Of a DNA stretch of 30,164 nt, positions 16,173-24,237 are shown piece by piece. Source of the DNA: an uncultured Pseudomonadota bacterium. GTDB lineage: Bacteria; Myxococcota_A; UBA9042; CAIXZC01. The position numbers and the translations under genes were made by a program. Positions within the stretch are counted from its first letter, which is position 1, and each line of letters starts with the position of its first letter. The DNA lies in contig CALGBT010000103.1 of the NCBI GenBank assembly GCA_937884235.1, positions 1-30,164 of the forward strand, read 5' to 3'. The notes beneath the pieces were generated by a model, which worked only from the letters and a program-made list of their open reading frames with translations, was not told the DNA's origin and made no database searches.

Positions 16173-16202
16173 TTGACAGGTTTTTGTGTCGTGTGCTACG
16201 AA
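16173..16202 (+). promoter_or_regulatory. Possible sigma70 promoter for the nik operon
   Basis: A perfect -35 box TTGACA (16173-16178) is followed after 18 bases by a weak -10 (TACGAA, 16197-16202). It would start transcription about 45 bp before nikMN. A 7-bp hairpin (GCACCGG-GCT-CCGGTGC, 16216-16232) would lie in the leader. No NikR-type GTATGA/TCATAC site was seen. Confidence 0.4.
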
Positions 16203-16256
16203 TGTTGTGTTCGTGGCACCGGGCTCCGGTGCTTGGTTGATAGTGGGAGGGTTGCG

Positions 16257-17165
16257 ATGCACATGTCAGATGCGCTTGTTTCTCCGGCTGTCGGTGCTGT
16301 CATGTGGCTTTCCAGTGCGGGCCTGATTGCCTGGTCCGCCCGACGGGTCAAACAGGACCTCGATGAGCGCAAGGTACCCCTCATGGGGGTCATGGGGGCA
16401 TTTGTCTTCGCCGCCCAGATGATCAACATTGCCATTCCCGGCACCGGCTCCAGTGGCCACCTGGGTGGAGGTTTGTTGCTGGCGGTGCTGTTGGGTCCCC
16501 ACGCAGCGTTCATCACTCTCTTCTCGGTGCTGGCCGTTCAAGCCCTGCTCTTTGGCGATGGCGGCCTGCTGGCGTTGGGGGCCAACGCCTTCAACCTCGG
16601 GTTCTTCCCCTGCTTTCTCTGTTACCCCCTGCTTTATCGGACGGTGGTCGGGAGCCGCACCACGAGAGCGCGCATCTTCACCGGAGCGCTGCTGGCGGGT
16701 GTGGTGGGGCTGCAGTTGGGCTCCCTCGGGGTGGTGGCTGAGACCTCGCTGTCAGGTTTGACCGATTTGCCGCCTCTGCCCTTCCTGCTCGTCATGCAGC
16801 CCATTCACCTGGCCATTGGCATCGTCGAAGGTCTGGCGACTGCTGCGGTGCTGCTCTTTGTGACTTCAGCAGGCATCGCTGTCCATGAGGCAACTGGAAG
16901 TCGCCGGACGGCTCTGGTGTTGCTGTTTGCTGGTCTGCTGCTGGCGGGTGCGGTCAGCCTCTTCGCCTCGACCCGCCCCGATGGTCTTGAGTGGTCGATT
17001 GAATCTGTGTCGTCATTGGCCTCTTCCGTTCCTCCGGTCTCTGAAGGCGTCTCTGCGGAGCCCGCCGGTGCCCTGGTTCAATCCGCCACCGCCATTGCCG
17101 GGACCCTGGTCACTTTGCTGGTTGCCGGCTTGATCGCTTTTGCATTGCGTCGGAAGGCCCCTTGA
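16257..17165 (+). CDS. nikMN: ECF transporter substrate-binding membrane protein NikMN/CbiM type (with PDGLE domain)
   Basis: A 302-aa integral membrane protein of the CbiM/NikM family. It starts MHMSDALVSP; the N-terminal Met-His is the known Ni/Co-binding element of this family. Motifs GVMGAFVFAAQMINI, GTGSSGHLGGGLL and LGANAFNLGFF follow, all typical of NikM/CbiM. After six or so membrane segments, the C-terminal part carries STRPDGLEWSIES (Asp242), the PDGLE/CbiN-NikN-like domain with a last membrane helix, so M and N are one protein. GGGAGG lies 7 bases before ATG 16257. CbiQ- and CbiO-type genes follow. Nickel is the more likely substrate, because two [NiFe] hydrogenases are adjacent and no cobalamin riboswitch or cobalamin gene is present; cobalt cannot be excluded. 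Confidence 0.9.
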   Translation: MHMSDALVSPAVGAVMWLSSAGLIAWSARRVKQDLDERKVPLMGVMGAFVFAAQMINIAIPGTGSSGHLGGGLLLAVLLGPHAAFITLFSVLAVQALLFGDGGLLALGANAFNLGFFPCFLCYPLLYRTVVGSRTTRARIFTGALLAGVVGLQLGSLGVVAETSLSGLTDLPPLPFLLVMQPIHLAIGIVEGLATAAVLLFVTSAGIAVHEATGSRRTALVLLFAGLLLAGAVSLFASTRPDGLEWSIESVSSLASSVPPVSEGVSAEPAGALVQSATAIAGTLVTLLVAGLIAFALRRKAP

Positions 17166-17167
17166 AC

Positions 17168-17977
17168 GTGGGCGCACTGAACCAGCGTGGCATCGACCTG
17201 GGACGCACCGATCGCCTGGCCGGCCAGGAGACGCCGCTCCATCACCTCGACCCACGTGCCAAGCTGCTGGTGACGGTGCTCTTCGCGGCGACTGTCGTCT
17301 CCTTCGACAAGTACGCGTTGACGGCGATGGTGCCCCTAGCGCTCTTCCCCATGGTTGTCATCGCCACGGGTCGTGTCCCGGTTGGCTATCTCCTGCGGAA
17401 GGTGTTGCTGGTTTCGCCTTTTGCGGTGCTGCTTGGGCTGGCCAATCCCTTCCTCGATCGTGGGGTGGCAGTGACCTTCCTGGACGTGCCCATCAGTGGC
17501 GGATGGATCTCATTTGGGTCTATCTTGCTGCGCTTTGTGTTGACGGTGTCGGCGGCGCTGCTGCTGGTCGCGGTTACGGGCTTTCAGCGCCTCTGCGCCG
17601 GCATGGCTCGGCTGGGCGTACCTGAGGCAGTTGTGGTGCAACTGCTCTTTCTCTATCGCTACCTTTTCGTTCTGCTCGCCGAAACGCAGCGCCTGGTGCG
17701 GGCCCGCTCCTTGCGCTCCGCCGGTCCGGCGGCGCAGAGCCTGGCATCATACGGACCGATGGTGGGCCACCTCCTGCTGCGCACTTTGGCGCGGGCTCAG
17801 CGCATCTACCAGGCCATGAGCTGCCGCGGCTTTGATGGACATCTGCGGGGCGAGATCCTGCCGGCCTGGAGCGGGAAGGAGACCTTCTTTCTGCTGGGCT
17901 GGGCCGCCTATTTCGGCCTGGTCAGAGGCTACAACCTGCCCTACCTGTTGGGGCAGTTGCTTATTGGAGGCTGGTAG
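17168..17977 (+). CDS. nikQ: ECF transporter transmembrane coupling protein NikQ/CbiQ (EcfT)
   Basis: A 269-aa T component that couples the ATPase to the metal-binding membrane protein. The N-terminus contains LHHLDPRAKLLVTVLF, a CbiQ-family signature (DPRxKL), followed by several hydrophobic segments. Near the C-terminus are the two coupling-helix motifs, RARSLRSAG and MSCRGFDG, which correspond to the short Ala-Arg-Gly-like motifs that contact the ATPase. GTG 17168 is chosen because GGAAGG at 17153-17158 is well spaced for it; TTG at 17162 is possible but too close to that site. It lies 2 bp after nikMN and overlaps the next gene by 1 base (TAGTG). Confidence 0.9.
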   Translation: MGALNQRGIDLGRTDRLAGQETPLHHLDPRAKLLVTVLFAATVVSFDKYALTAMVPLALFPMVVIATGRVPVGYLLRKVLLVSPFAVLLGLANPFLDRGVAVTFLDVPISGGWISFGSILLRFVLTVSAALLLVAVTGFQRLCAGMARLGVPEAVVVQLLFLYRYLFVLLAETQRLVRARSLRSAGPAAQSLASYGPMVGHLLLRTLARAQRIYQAMSCRGFDGHLRGEILPAWSGKETFFLLGWAAYFGLVRGYNLPYLLGQLLIGGW

Positions 17978-18687
17978 TGAGTCATCACCTTGTGGAAGCC
18001 CGTTCGCTGTGCTTCTCCTTTCCCGACCAGGCTGAGGTCTTGAAGGAGCTGAGTTTTCGCATCACCCATGGCGAGGCGGTGGCCGTGGTCGGTGCCAACG
18101 GGGCCGGCAAGTCAACCTTGCTGCTCCAGCTCACCGGGTGCCTGCTCCCGACAAGCGGCGAGATCAGGGTGGGGGATCTGCCGGTGACCCGCAAGACCCT
18201 GGAGGTTGTGCGGCGGGCCGTGGGCATGGTTTTTCAGGAGGCCGATGACCAGCTCTTCATGCCCACGGTCTTCGACGATGTGGCATTCGGCCCCCGCAAC
18301 CTCGGTCTTGCCGAGGGGGAGGTGGCCGCACGCGTCACCGACGCGCTGGCCACCGTCGGTGCGGCGCATCTGCCCCAGCGCCCCCCGTACCGGCTCTCCG
18401 GCGGCGAGAAGCGGGCGGTTTCCATTGCCACGGTGCTGGCCATGCATCCCGATATTCTGGTGCTGGACGAACCCAGCGCCAACCTCGACCCCCGCAGCCG
18501 CCGTCAACTCATCGAGTTGCTCCAGGCCTTCGAGCACACCCGAATAATCGCCACCCATGATCTTGACCTGGTGCGCCAGGTCTGCACCCGCACGCTGGTG
18601 TTGTACCAGGGCAGAATTGTGGCGGATGGGGAGACGGATGGGATACTCAGCAATGAGGAACTGCTCCTGTCCGCTGGGCTTCTCTAA
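17977..18687 (+). CDS. nikO: ECF transporter ATPase NikO/CbiO
   Basis: A 236-aa ABC ATPase that powers nickel/cobalt import. Walker A is GANGAGKST (from about residue 39), the Q-loop region is VGMVFQEADDQLFMPTVFDDVAFGP (the 'Q..ADDQLF' form is typical of CbiO/NikO/EcfA), the signature is RLSGGEKR, Walker B is ILVLDEPSANLDP and the H-loop is IATHDLDL. GTG 17977 overlaps the TAG stop of nikQ and has GGAGG 6 bases upstream. It is a single ATPase gene, so a homodimer is expected. It is the last gene of the operon; no terminator could be recognised in the following 130 bp. Confidence 0.93.
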   Translation: MSHHLVEARSLCFSFPDQAEVLKELSFRITHGEAVAVVGANGAGKSTLLLQLTGCLLPTSGEIRVGDLPVTRKTLEVVRRAVGMVFQEADDQLFMPTVFDDVAFGPRNLGLAEGEVAARVTDALATVGAAHLPQRPPYRLSGGEKRAVSIATVLAMHPDILVLDEPSANLDPRSRRQLIELLQAFEHTRIIATHDLDLVRQVCTRTLVLYQGRIVADGETDGILSNEELLLSAGLL

Positions 18688-18817
18688 GCAGAAGGGAGGC
18701 CAGAGCTACTACGAGACGGCCCGGATAAACTGCTTCGTAGAGTGCAGAAATCGCTGCCCTCCGGTGTTTCATTCGCTATACTGACGTTCCCCTGCCACTG
18801 CGCCCTGGGAGGAGTTG

Positions 18818-19522
18818 ATGAAGACTTACATTTCTGTCCTTGCGGTACTCCTGTTCATGCTTGTCGGTTGTGTGGATAGCCCGGAGCCGTGGAAGCCTGA
18901 TGGCAAGTCGTTGGACGCAACGTCTCCGGACGTGGTTGGCGCCGATGGCACTGAGCAGTTGGAGGTCGGGGACGAGGAAGTGGGGACGGAAGTGCTGGTT
19001 GAGGTCGAGGTTGGCAGTCCCTCCTGTTACGAGGCTCTCGAGTGCCTCATGAGCAAGAAGGAATGGCAGGTTGGCGACGAGTTTCCCGAGGGTGACTGCA
19101 CCGACAACATGCTCCAGGCCCAGGCCATCGAGACTGATGCCCTCCTGGGCTGCATGTCGACAGAGTGCCAGCCGCAGTATGATGCGTGGCGGGCTGCCGG
19201 CCCCGGGGCCCCGGAGTTGGGCATTCTGTATGGTTGCTTGATCAACTCTTGCGCTAAGGCCATCTCGGTTTGCGTTGGTGGCGGTGGGACGGGTGATTGC
19301 GGTGATGCCCTCTGGTGCCTCAACGACTGTGCCGGACCCACGGACGAGGCGTGTAATCTGGCCTGCCTGGCCGACACTGACGACTACCAGAGCGGTAAGA
19401 CCGGCGATTTTCTTGACTGCATTTTTGCCGAGTGCCCGTTTACTTCCGATTTCAGCTATGACTGCGTCTACAAAGCGGCCAGCACGAAGTGCATTGGCAA
19501 CTGCTTCGAGGCTGCGGGCTGA
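18818..19522 (+). CDS. Cysteine-rich lipoprotein with internal repeats
   Basis: A 234-aa lipoprotein of unknown function. MKTYISVLAVLLFMLVGC is a lipoprotein signal with lipobox LVGC. A Pro/Asp/Glu-rich linker follows, then a domain with 18 Cys residues. These fall in repeated CxxxC or CxxxxC units such as CYEALEC, GCMSTEC, GCLINSC, WCLNDC, ACNLAC, DCIFAEC and KCIGNC, which probably form disulfides outside the cytoplasm. Similar small Cys-rich lipoproteins are frequent in Myxococcota-like genomes. GGAGGAG immediately precedes the start; ATG 18818 is taken over TTG 18815. A possible -10 box TATACT is at 18777-18782 without a good -35. It converges on the HAD gene. Confidence 0.8.
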   Translation: MKTYISVLAVLLFMLVGCVDSPEPWKPDGKSLDATSPDVVGADGTEQLEVGDEEVGTEVLVEVEVGSPSCYEALECLMSKKEWQVGDEFPEGDCTDNMLQAQAIETDALLGCMSTECQPQYDAWRAAGPGAPELGILYGCLINSCAKAISVCVGGGGTGDCGDALWCLNDCAGPTDEACNLACLADTDDYQSGKTGDFLDCIFAECPFTSDFSYDCVYKAASTKCIGNCFEAAG

Positions 19523-19569
19523 GCAGGACGGCAGCCGGCCAGGTTCACATTGGTAGCAGTGGGATCTTC

Positions 19570-20259
19570 TCAGCCGAGAATGAAATCCATAACCGCGTCA
19601 GTATCGGCGAGGTCATCGAGGAGCAGGTCGGGGCCGGCAGCGAGCAGCTTCTCCCTCGGGTCCCAGCCGGTCAGCACCGCGATCACTCGGACCCCGTTGT
19701 AACGGGCGGCGCGAATGTCCAAGGGGCTGTCGCCGATGACGACCACGCGATGGGCGGCGAAATCGATGCCCGTCAGTTGCTGTGCTCTCTCGATGGCCAT
19801 ACGGGTCAATTCGCCACGGTGTTCGTGGTCCGAACCGAAGCCGCCAAAGGGGAAGTACTGCCAGAGGTCGCCGATAATGAGCTTGCGCATGGCCCCTTCG
19901 GCGAGATTGCCGGTGGCCAGCCCCGTGGGGATCTTCTGCTGGCGCAGTCGCTCAAGTAGTTGACGAACCCCGGGCAGGACTCGATAGCGGTCAGGCGTAC
20001 TGGTCAACTCCTCCTCAAGACGCTTGAGGTAGGCGCGGCGGACATCCTCGGCCTCGGCGGGAGTGGGAACCCTCTGCCAAAGTTGCTGGAAGGCATCCAG
20101 CAGGATGCGCCGGTCCACTTTCCCCGAGAAGGAGTAATTGGCGAAGGCGTCGGGAACTGAATAGAGGTCGGCGAAGACGCGCCCCAATGCCCTCATGCCG
20201 GCCCCACCTGTGTCTATGAGGGTGCCGTCAATGTCAAAGAGAACCAGGGAAGTGGTCAT
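19570..20259 (-). CDS. HAD-superfamily phosphatase (phosphoglycolate-phosphatase-like)
   Basis: A 229-aa cytoplasmic HAD hydrolase. Motif I is LFDIDGTLIDTGG (nucleophile Asp at the first D), motif II is GLATGNL (Thr), and motif IV is VVVIGDSPLDIRAA. The alpha-helical cap between motifs I and II matches the Gph/PGMB-type C1 cap. The substrate cannot be told from sequence; phosphoglycolate is the usual guess and other small phosphate esters are possible. It starts 4 bp after the HEAT-repeat gene stop and is probably translated from the same transcript. Confidence 0.88.
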   Translation of the reverse strand: MTTSLVLFDIDGTLIDTGGAGMRALGRVFADLYSVPDAFANYSFSGKVDRRILLDAFQQLWQRVPTPAEAEDVRRAYLKRLEEELTSTPDRYRVLPGVRQLLERLRQQKIPTGLATGNLAEGAMRKLIIGDLWQYFPFGGFGSDHEHRGELTRMAIERAQQLTGIDFAAHRVVVIGDSPLDIRAARYNGVRVIAVLTGWDPREKLLAAGPDLLLDDLADTDAVMDFILG

Positions 20260-20263
20260 CAGA

Positions 20264-22204
20264 TTATTTCCCTGGCTTCTTCTTGTCGCCCTGTGGGGCT
20301 GAGGCGTTGGTGTAGATGTTAAGCAGGCTTACGGCCGCCGCGGCACGGTAGGCTTCGTCAGGGTCGAGGAGCATACTGCGCAGCGCTTTGGCTTCTTCGC
20401 TATCCGGTGCTACGTAGGTGGCGGCAAGATCGATGGCAGCCAACCTCAGGGCTTTGTTGTCATCGGCAAAGAAGGCCTTCACCAGGTCCAGGGAGCCTTG
20501 ACCGCGTAGCTCCGAGAGGCGGCGCAGAATAGTAACTCTGAGGCTCGTGTCCTTGGTTGAGAAGAGTACCTTCTCAAGGACCTTTTGTTCAAGTTCCGGT
20601 TCCATGAAGCGAAAGGCCAGAACAGCTTCTGTCCGGACTCGCTCGTTGATGCTTTCCATGGCGGCCTTGAGGTAGGCGAGGAAGTCGCCCTTGAGCTCCT
20701 TGGCCATAGTCCCCAGGAACCCTTCCGGGAGCCAACCCAGGCAGTTCTTAAAGGTGTCGAAGCTCTCTGCCGGCGAAATGCGGATAATCGCGCTGAGGGC
20801 CGCGGTTCGTTGTTCCTTGGTGAACTGGGTCTGCAGGACATTGCGGAGAGTGGGAATGGCATCGCGGTGGTTGACCAGGGTCAGCGCCTCAATTGACTCG
20901 TCTCGGACCACGGGGTCGAAGATCAGGAAGGCCACCACCGGGACGATGCTCTTGTCGCCGATCATGCCCAGCGCTTTGACAATCTCCTTGCGGACCTGGT
21001 TGTCACTATCGTTGCGTAGGGCATCGGCGAGATATGGAACCGAATCGGCCTGGCGGAGTTCGCCGATGGCCTGAGTGGCACGCAGGCGGATGAGCCCACT
21101 TCCGTCTCGCAGTAACTCGTGGAGCTGCGGCAAGGAGCGATTGCCCTTCAGCCGGCCAATGAAATAGACGGCTGCAGCCCGGTGCCCCAGATTGGTCGAC
21201 TGCAGCCGCTGTACCATGCGATCGTAGATGCTGTCGTCCTTGGCCAGAGTGAAGATGTCGTAGACCGCATAGAGTACTTCCGGCTTCGGGTCACCGTAAA
21301 GAAAGAGCTTGGCTCGTTCCCGCACAGCGGGGCTAGTGGGCAGACCTTTGACTGCCTGCAGGCAGTGGAGTTGCCGTTGGACGTCGTTCTCGTCACACAT
21401 GGGGAGCATCATCTCTACTGCAGCTTCTTCACCTCTCGTGGCGAGAATGAACGCCGCGCCGTTACGGATCTGGTCGTCCTTGTCCTTGAGGTAATTGCGG
21501 AGGAAGGTGACATCGTACTTGTGGTCCAAATCTTCCAGAAACTTGAAAACCTTGAGCAGTTCGGGCTTCTGCAGTTCCGTGGCCGTCTGCACCAGGAGCG
21601 GGTACATCTCGGGGTTCTTGAAGATCTGGAGGTTGCTCATAACCCAGGTCTGCACTGCCGGGACCTTGCGCAGGCCGTTGTAGAACTGCCGCGCCAGCGG
21701 GGAGCCTTCCTTGAAGATCTCCTTAAGGATGATATCGCGCACGTCCTCAACCTTGGTCAGCGCCTCTTCGAGCAGTTGTACCGCCTCTTCAAATGGCAGC
21801 GAGAGGATGAGATTGAGGGGACTGTGCTTCGGGTTTTTATACAGTACCGAGTTAGCAATAGCTTGTCCCAGAGCTTCCCGGTAGGCGGAATTGTCCAGTC
21901 CGATGAGGGCCTTGATCGCCGAGTATCGCACGATCCACTGAGGGTCTTTCAGCGCGTCGATGACGTAGTCCTTGATCGTCTCTGGTCTCACTCGCGCCAG
22001 ATTCAGCACTGCCAGCGACCGGGTTTCCATATCGGCGCTGCGAGTGGACCTCTCAAGGACTGCGTAGATTTCGTTGGCCAGGTCTTCCTGGAGGGCAGCG
22101 GTAGCCGCTTTCCCTTTACCCTTTTTCTCGCGTGCCATGATGGGAGTTGCGATGGCCAGGGCCAGGAGGACAACCAGGAAAGAACTCAAGCGATGCCGGA
22201 TCAT
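20264..22204 (-). CDS. Exported HEAT-repeat protein
   Basis: A 646-aa protein with an N-terminal signal peptide (hydrophobic segment LSSFLVVLLALAIATPIMA, likely cleaved after MA) and then a Lys-rich stretch. The rest is a long array of two-helix HEAT/PBS-lyase-like repeats, for example DPQWIVRYSAIKALIGL, GSGLIRLRATQAIGELR, DSDNQVRKEIVKALGMIG and DNKALRLAAIDLAATYV. Such arrays are binding scaffolds; no catalytic motif was found. ATG 22204 has GGAGG 7 bases upstream, and the signal peptide begins there; an in-frame start 10 codons earlier gives a charged extension. A good promoter lies at 22234-22262. The HAD phosphatase follows 4 bp downstream. Confidence 0.85.
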   Translation of the reverse strand: MIRHRLSSFLVVLLALAIATPIMAREKKGKGKAATAALQEDLANEIYAVLERSTRSADMETRSLAVLNLARVRPETIKDYVIDALKDPQWIVRYSAIKALIGLDNSAYREALGQAIANSVLYKNPKHSPLNLILSLPFEEAVQLLEEALTKVEDVRDIILKEIFKEGSPLARQFYNGLRKVPAVQTWVMSNLQIFKNPEMYPLLVQTATELQKPELLKVFKFLEDLDHKYDVTFLRNYLKDKDDQIRNGAAFILATRGEEAAVEMMLPMCDENDVQRQLHCLQAVKGLPTSPAVRERAKLFLYGDPKPEVLYAVYDIFTLAKDDSIYDRMVQRLQSTNLGHRAAAVYFIGRLKGNRSLPQLHELLRDGSGLIRLRATQAIGELRQADSVPYLADALRNDSDNQVRKEIVKALGMIGDKSIVPVVAFLIFDPVVRDESIEALTLVNHRDAIPTLRNVLQTQFTKEQRTAALSAIIRISPAESFDTFKNCLGWLPEGFLGTMAKELKGDFLAYLKAAMESINERVRTEAVLAFRFMEPELEQKVLEKVLFSTKDTSLRVTILRRLSELRGQGSLDLVKAFFADDNKALRLAAIDLAATYVAPDSEEAKALRSMLLDPDEAYRAAAAVSLLNIYTNASAPQGDKKKPGK

Positions 22205-22233
22205 ACGGGCCTCCAAAGATTTCAGTCTTCGCA

Positions 22234-22262
22234 ATTCAACACGTTTGACCGCCCTGTGTCAA
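22234..22262 (-). promoter_or_regulatory. sigma70-like promoter of the HEAT-repeat gene
   Basis: On the minus strand a perfect -35 TTGACA (22257-22262) is followed, after exactly 17 bases, by TTGAAT (22234-22239). The start codon lies about 30 bp past the -10. Confidence 0.55.
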
Positions 22263-22281
22263 GGATTGAGGCGGGGGGAAA

Positions 22282-24054
22282 TCAGTCGTGCGACGCGGTG
22301 CCCGGAGTAAAGGGTTGGCTGAGCCAATGGAAGTTGTCGAGGATGACCTCGGAATCGAAGATGCCGTCCGAAGTATCGTGAATGTGGAAGGTCAACTCAA
22401 ACTGCTCACCACCCTGAATCTCGTGAGACGTGACCAGCCAGCCGGTGGAGGAACCGTGAGCGGAGTCAGGAGAACCACATTCATATCCCGTTCCCGAGAT
22501 GTTGGTTTTGGGATTGCTGCAAGGTTCGCTAAAGGCTGTATTGATGGCGATGTAGCACTTCTTTTCGCCATTCTCGATGAAGTCGTAGTAGGAGTTTGGG
22601 TTGGAGCAGGAGGTAGTGTTGACTACCTTATTGGAGTTCCCAGTGGTGACGGGGGCCTTCAGGATCATGTAGAACTTATCGTTGAAAGAGGTGCCGATAT
22701 ACTCTTCGTACTCCTCCGAGAAGAAGATGTAGTCGATGGAGAAGCCCAGCGCATTGGTCGGGGCCTTCATGACGACCTTGAATTCGACGTTGTCGTGGGT
22801 CGTGTAGCCGTCATTGGAGTAAGGGTCCGGAATTCCGCCGCCGCCACTCAGGTCACTCGAGTGGGAGGTGCCAGTGGCCGGCCCGGTGGCGAGCAGCCCA
22901 TAACTGTTTCCACCGTATGGAGCCAGATCGTTGCCGGCGTTGCCGAAATGACTTACCGCCTCCCAGGCGGAGTTCACGTTGTCACCGGTGGGGGATGAGA
23001 AGTTGGCCGAAATGATGGCCGGTCCGAAGCACATTTCCAGCGAGCAGAGATAGGCATCGATGGTGTGTCCCGTGCAGAGCCCGGGGCATTGAATGGGTTC
23101 GTCGACCTGGCCATCGCAGTTGTTGTCCGCACCGTCGCTGGGGTCTTCCAGCATGCCCGGATTGACGGCCTCAGAGCCATCGTAACAATCGCCCGGACCA
23201 AAGGGGCAGATGGAAGGGAAGCCGATGACCGGAATATGGATATTGCACCAGCCATCGCCATCTTCATCGCAGCTTTCGTCAATGATGCCATCGCAGTCGT
23301 TGTCCACGTCATCACAGACTTCGGCGGCCCCCGGCGAGAGGTTCGGGTCATTGTCGTTGCAATCGCCAAACTTGATGCAAGTGTCGAGAGTCAAGCCGTC
23401 GCACAGACACTGCTTCGTTTCGAAAACACCGAAGCCGTCGTGGTCCAGGTCGATGTAGTAAGGGATGCAGCCCAGGGCTCCGCCCTCGTCGATCTGCTGG
23501 TTGCAGTTGTTGTCAATCCCGTCGCACATCTCTGGTACCAGATGGTTAATGAGGGGATTCTTGGGGTCGCAGTCGGTGGCATCGGGGTCGGAATCGTTGT
23601 CGTCGTCAGGGTCGCAGGCGTCGCCACCCTCGTCGTCGTCCGAGTTGAGTTGCGAAGGGTTGAAGTCGTAAGGGCAGTTGTCCACGCCGTCTTTGAAGCC
23701 ATCTTCGTCAGAGTCCGCTTGCGGGTCGGCCACTTCCGGGAGAACGTACCCTTCCCCCTTGGGCGGGTCGAAGGGCAGGTCCAATTCCGGCGCGTCAGAA
23801 TCAGCCGGGTTGCTGGCATCGGTGACGTCCTGGCCGAGCAGGCTGAGGTCTTTGCATTTGCCGCCGACACACGCCAGACCACCAAAGCAGGTGCCACAGC
23901 TTCCCCCCAAACCATCCGGTCCGCACTCCCGTTCGAAGCACGCACCACCAAAGGGTGTAGCATCGGCATCCGACTTGACTTGCAGGGTATCGCCACAGGC
24001 GACGAGGAGGGCCGCGGTGCAGAGCACTGAGATGAGATTGATGGGACGAAGCAT
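22282..24054 (-). CDS. Lipoprotein with MopE-type metal-binding repeats and a choice-of-anchor-L-like domain
   Basis: A 590-aa lipoprotein: signal LISVLCTAALLVACG with lipobox LVAC. A small Cys-rich EGF-like region (CFERECGPDGLGGSCGTC) comes next, then Asp-rich calcium-type repeats (DSDEDGFKDGVDNCP; GGDACDPDDDND) as in thrombospondin type 3. Three MopE-like metal-binding units follow: EMCDGIDNNCNQQIDE, EVCDDVDNDCDGIIDE and DGADNNCDGQVDE. The C-terminal half contains SIDYIFFSEEYEEYIGTSFNDKF, shortened here to its core EEYEEYIGTSFNDKF, the hallmark of the choice-of-anchor-L domain. It is probably displayed on the cell surface and Ca-stabilised; no enzyme motif is seen. It has its own promoter (24082-24110) and is divergent from the 912-aa ORF. 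Confidence 0.87.
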   Translation of the reverse strand: MLRPINLISVLCTAALLVACGDTLQVKSDADATPFGGACFERECGPDGLGGSCGTCFGGLACVGGKCKDLSLLGQDVTDASNPADSDAPELDLPFDPPKGEGYVLPEVADPQADSDEDGFKDGVDNCPYDFNPSQLNSDDDEGGDACDPDDDNDSDPDATDCDPKNPLINHLVPEMCDGIDNNCNQQIDEGGALGCIPYYIDLDHDGFGVFETKQCLCDGLTLDTCIKFGDCNDNDPNLSPGAAEVCDDVDNDCDGIIDESCDEDGDGWCNIHIPVIGFPSICPFGPGDCYDGSEAVNPGMLEDPSDGADNNCDGQVDEPIQCPGLCTGHTIDAYLCSLEMCFGPAIISANFSSPTGDNVNSAWEAVSHFGNAGNDLAPYGGNSYGLLATGPATGTSHSSDLSGGGGIPDPYSNDGYTTHDNVEFKVVMKAPTNALGFSIDYIFFSEEYEEYIGTSFNDKFYMILKAPVTTGNSNKVVNTTSCSNPNSYYDFIENGEKKCYIAINTAFSEPCSNPKTNISGTGYECGSPDSAHGSSTGWLVTSHEIQGGEQFELTFHIHDTSDGIFDSEVILDNFHWLSQPFTPGTASHD

Positions 24055-24081
24055 GTGGTACCCCCCTCGATTCGCGCCCGT

Positions 24082-24110
24082 ATTAAACCAGAGCGGTCCC
24101 CCTTATGCAA
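24082..24110 (-). promoter_or_regulatory. Promoter of the MopE/anchor-L lipoprotein gene
   Basis: Minus strand: -35 TTGCAT (24105-24110), 17-base spacer, -10 TTTAAT (24082-24087). The -10 matches the consensus at five of six positions. It is about 28 bp from the start codon at 24054. Confidence 0.5.
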
Positions 24111-24159
24111 GAGTTACGCGATCTGCGTCTGCGAGAGTGGTGGCGATACGGCCCTTGTC

Positions 24160-24188
24160 TTGCATTGGTTGATGGTCCGCGGCACAAT
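24160..24188 (+). promoter_or_regulatory. Possible promoter of the 912-aa ORF
   Basis: Plus strand: -35 TTGCAT (24160-24165), 17-base spacer, -10 CACAAT (24183-24188). The -35 is the same as in the divergent promoter at 24082-24110. The boxes are weak. Confidence 0.35.
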
Positions 24189-24237
24189 GCTGGCGAATTG
24201 AAAGGCTCGCCAGCGAGGCGATGGAGGAGGGGGGTAC

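Noticed and set aside
16135..16256. Cobalamin or NiCo riboswitch in front of nikMN
   Set aside because: No B12-box or NiCo four-way junction pattern on the plus strand; only a short 7-bp hairpin at 16216-16232.
14916..16256. N-terminal extension of nikMN back to 14916
   Set aside because: The extension runs antisense through the outer-membrane protein gene and the riboswitch; the family N-terminus MHMSD at 16257 with GGGAGG upstream is the real start.
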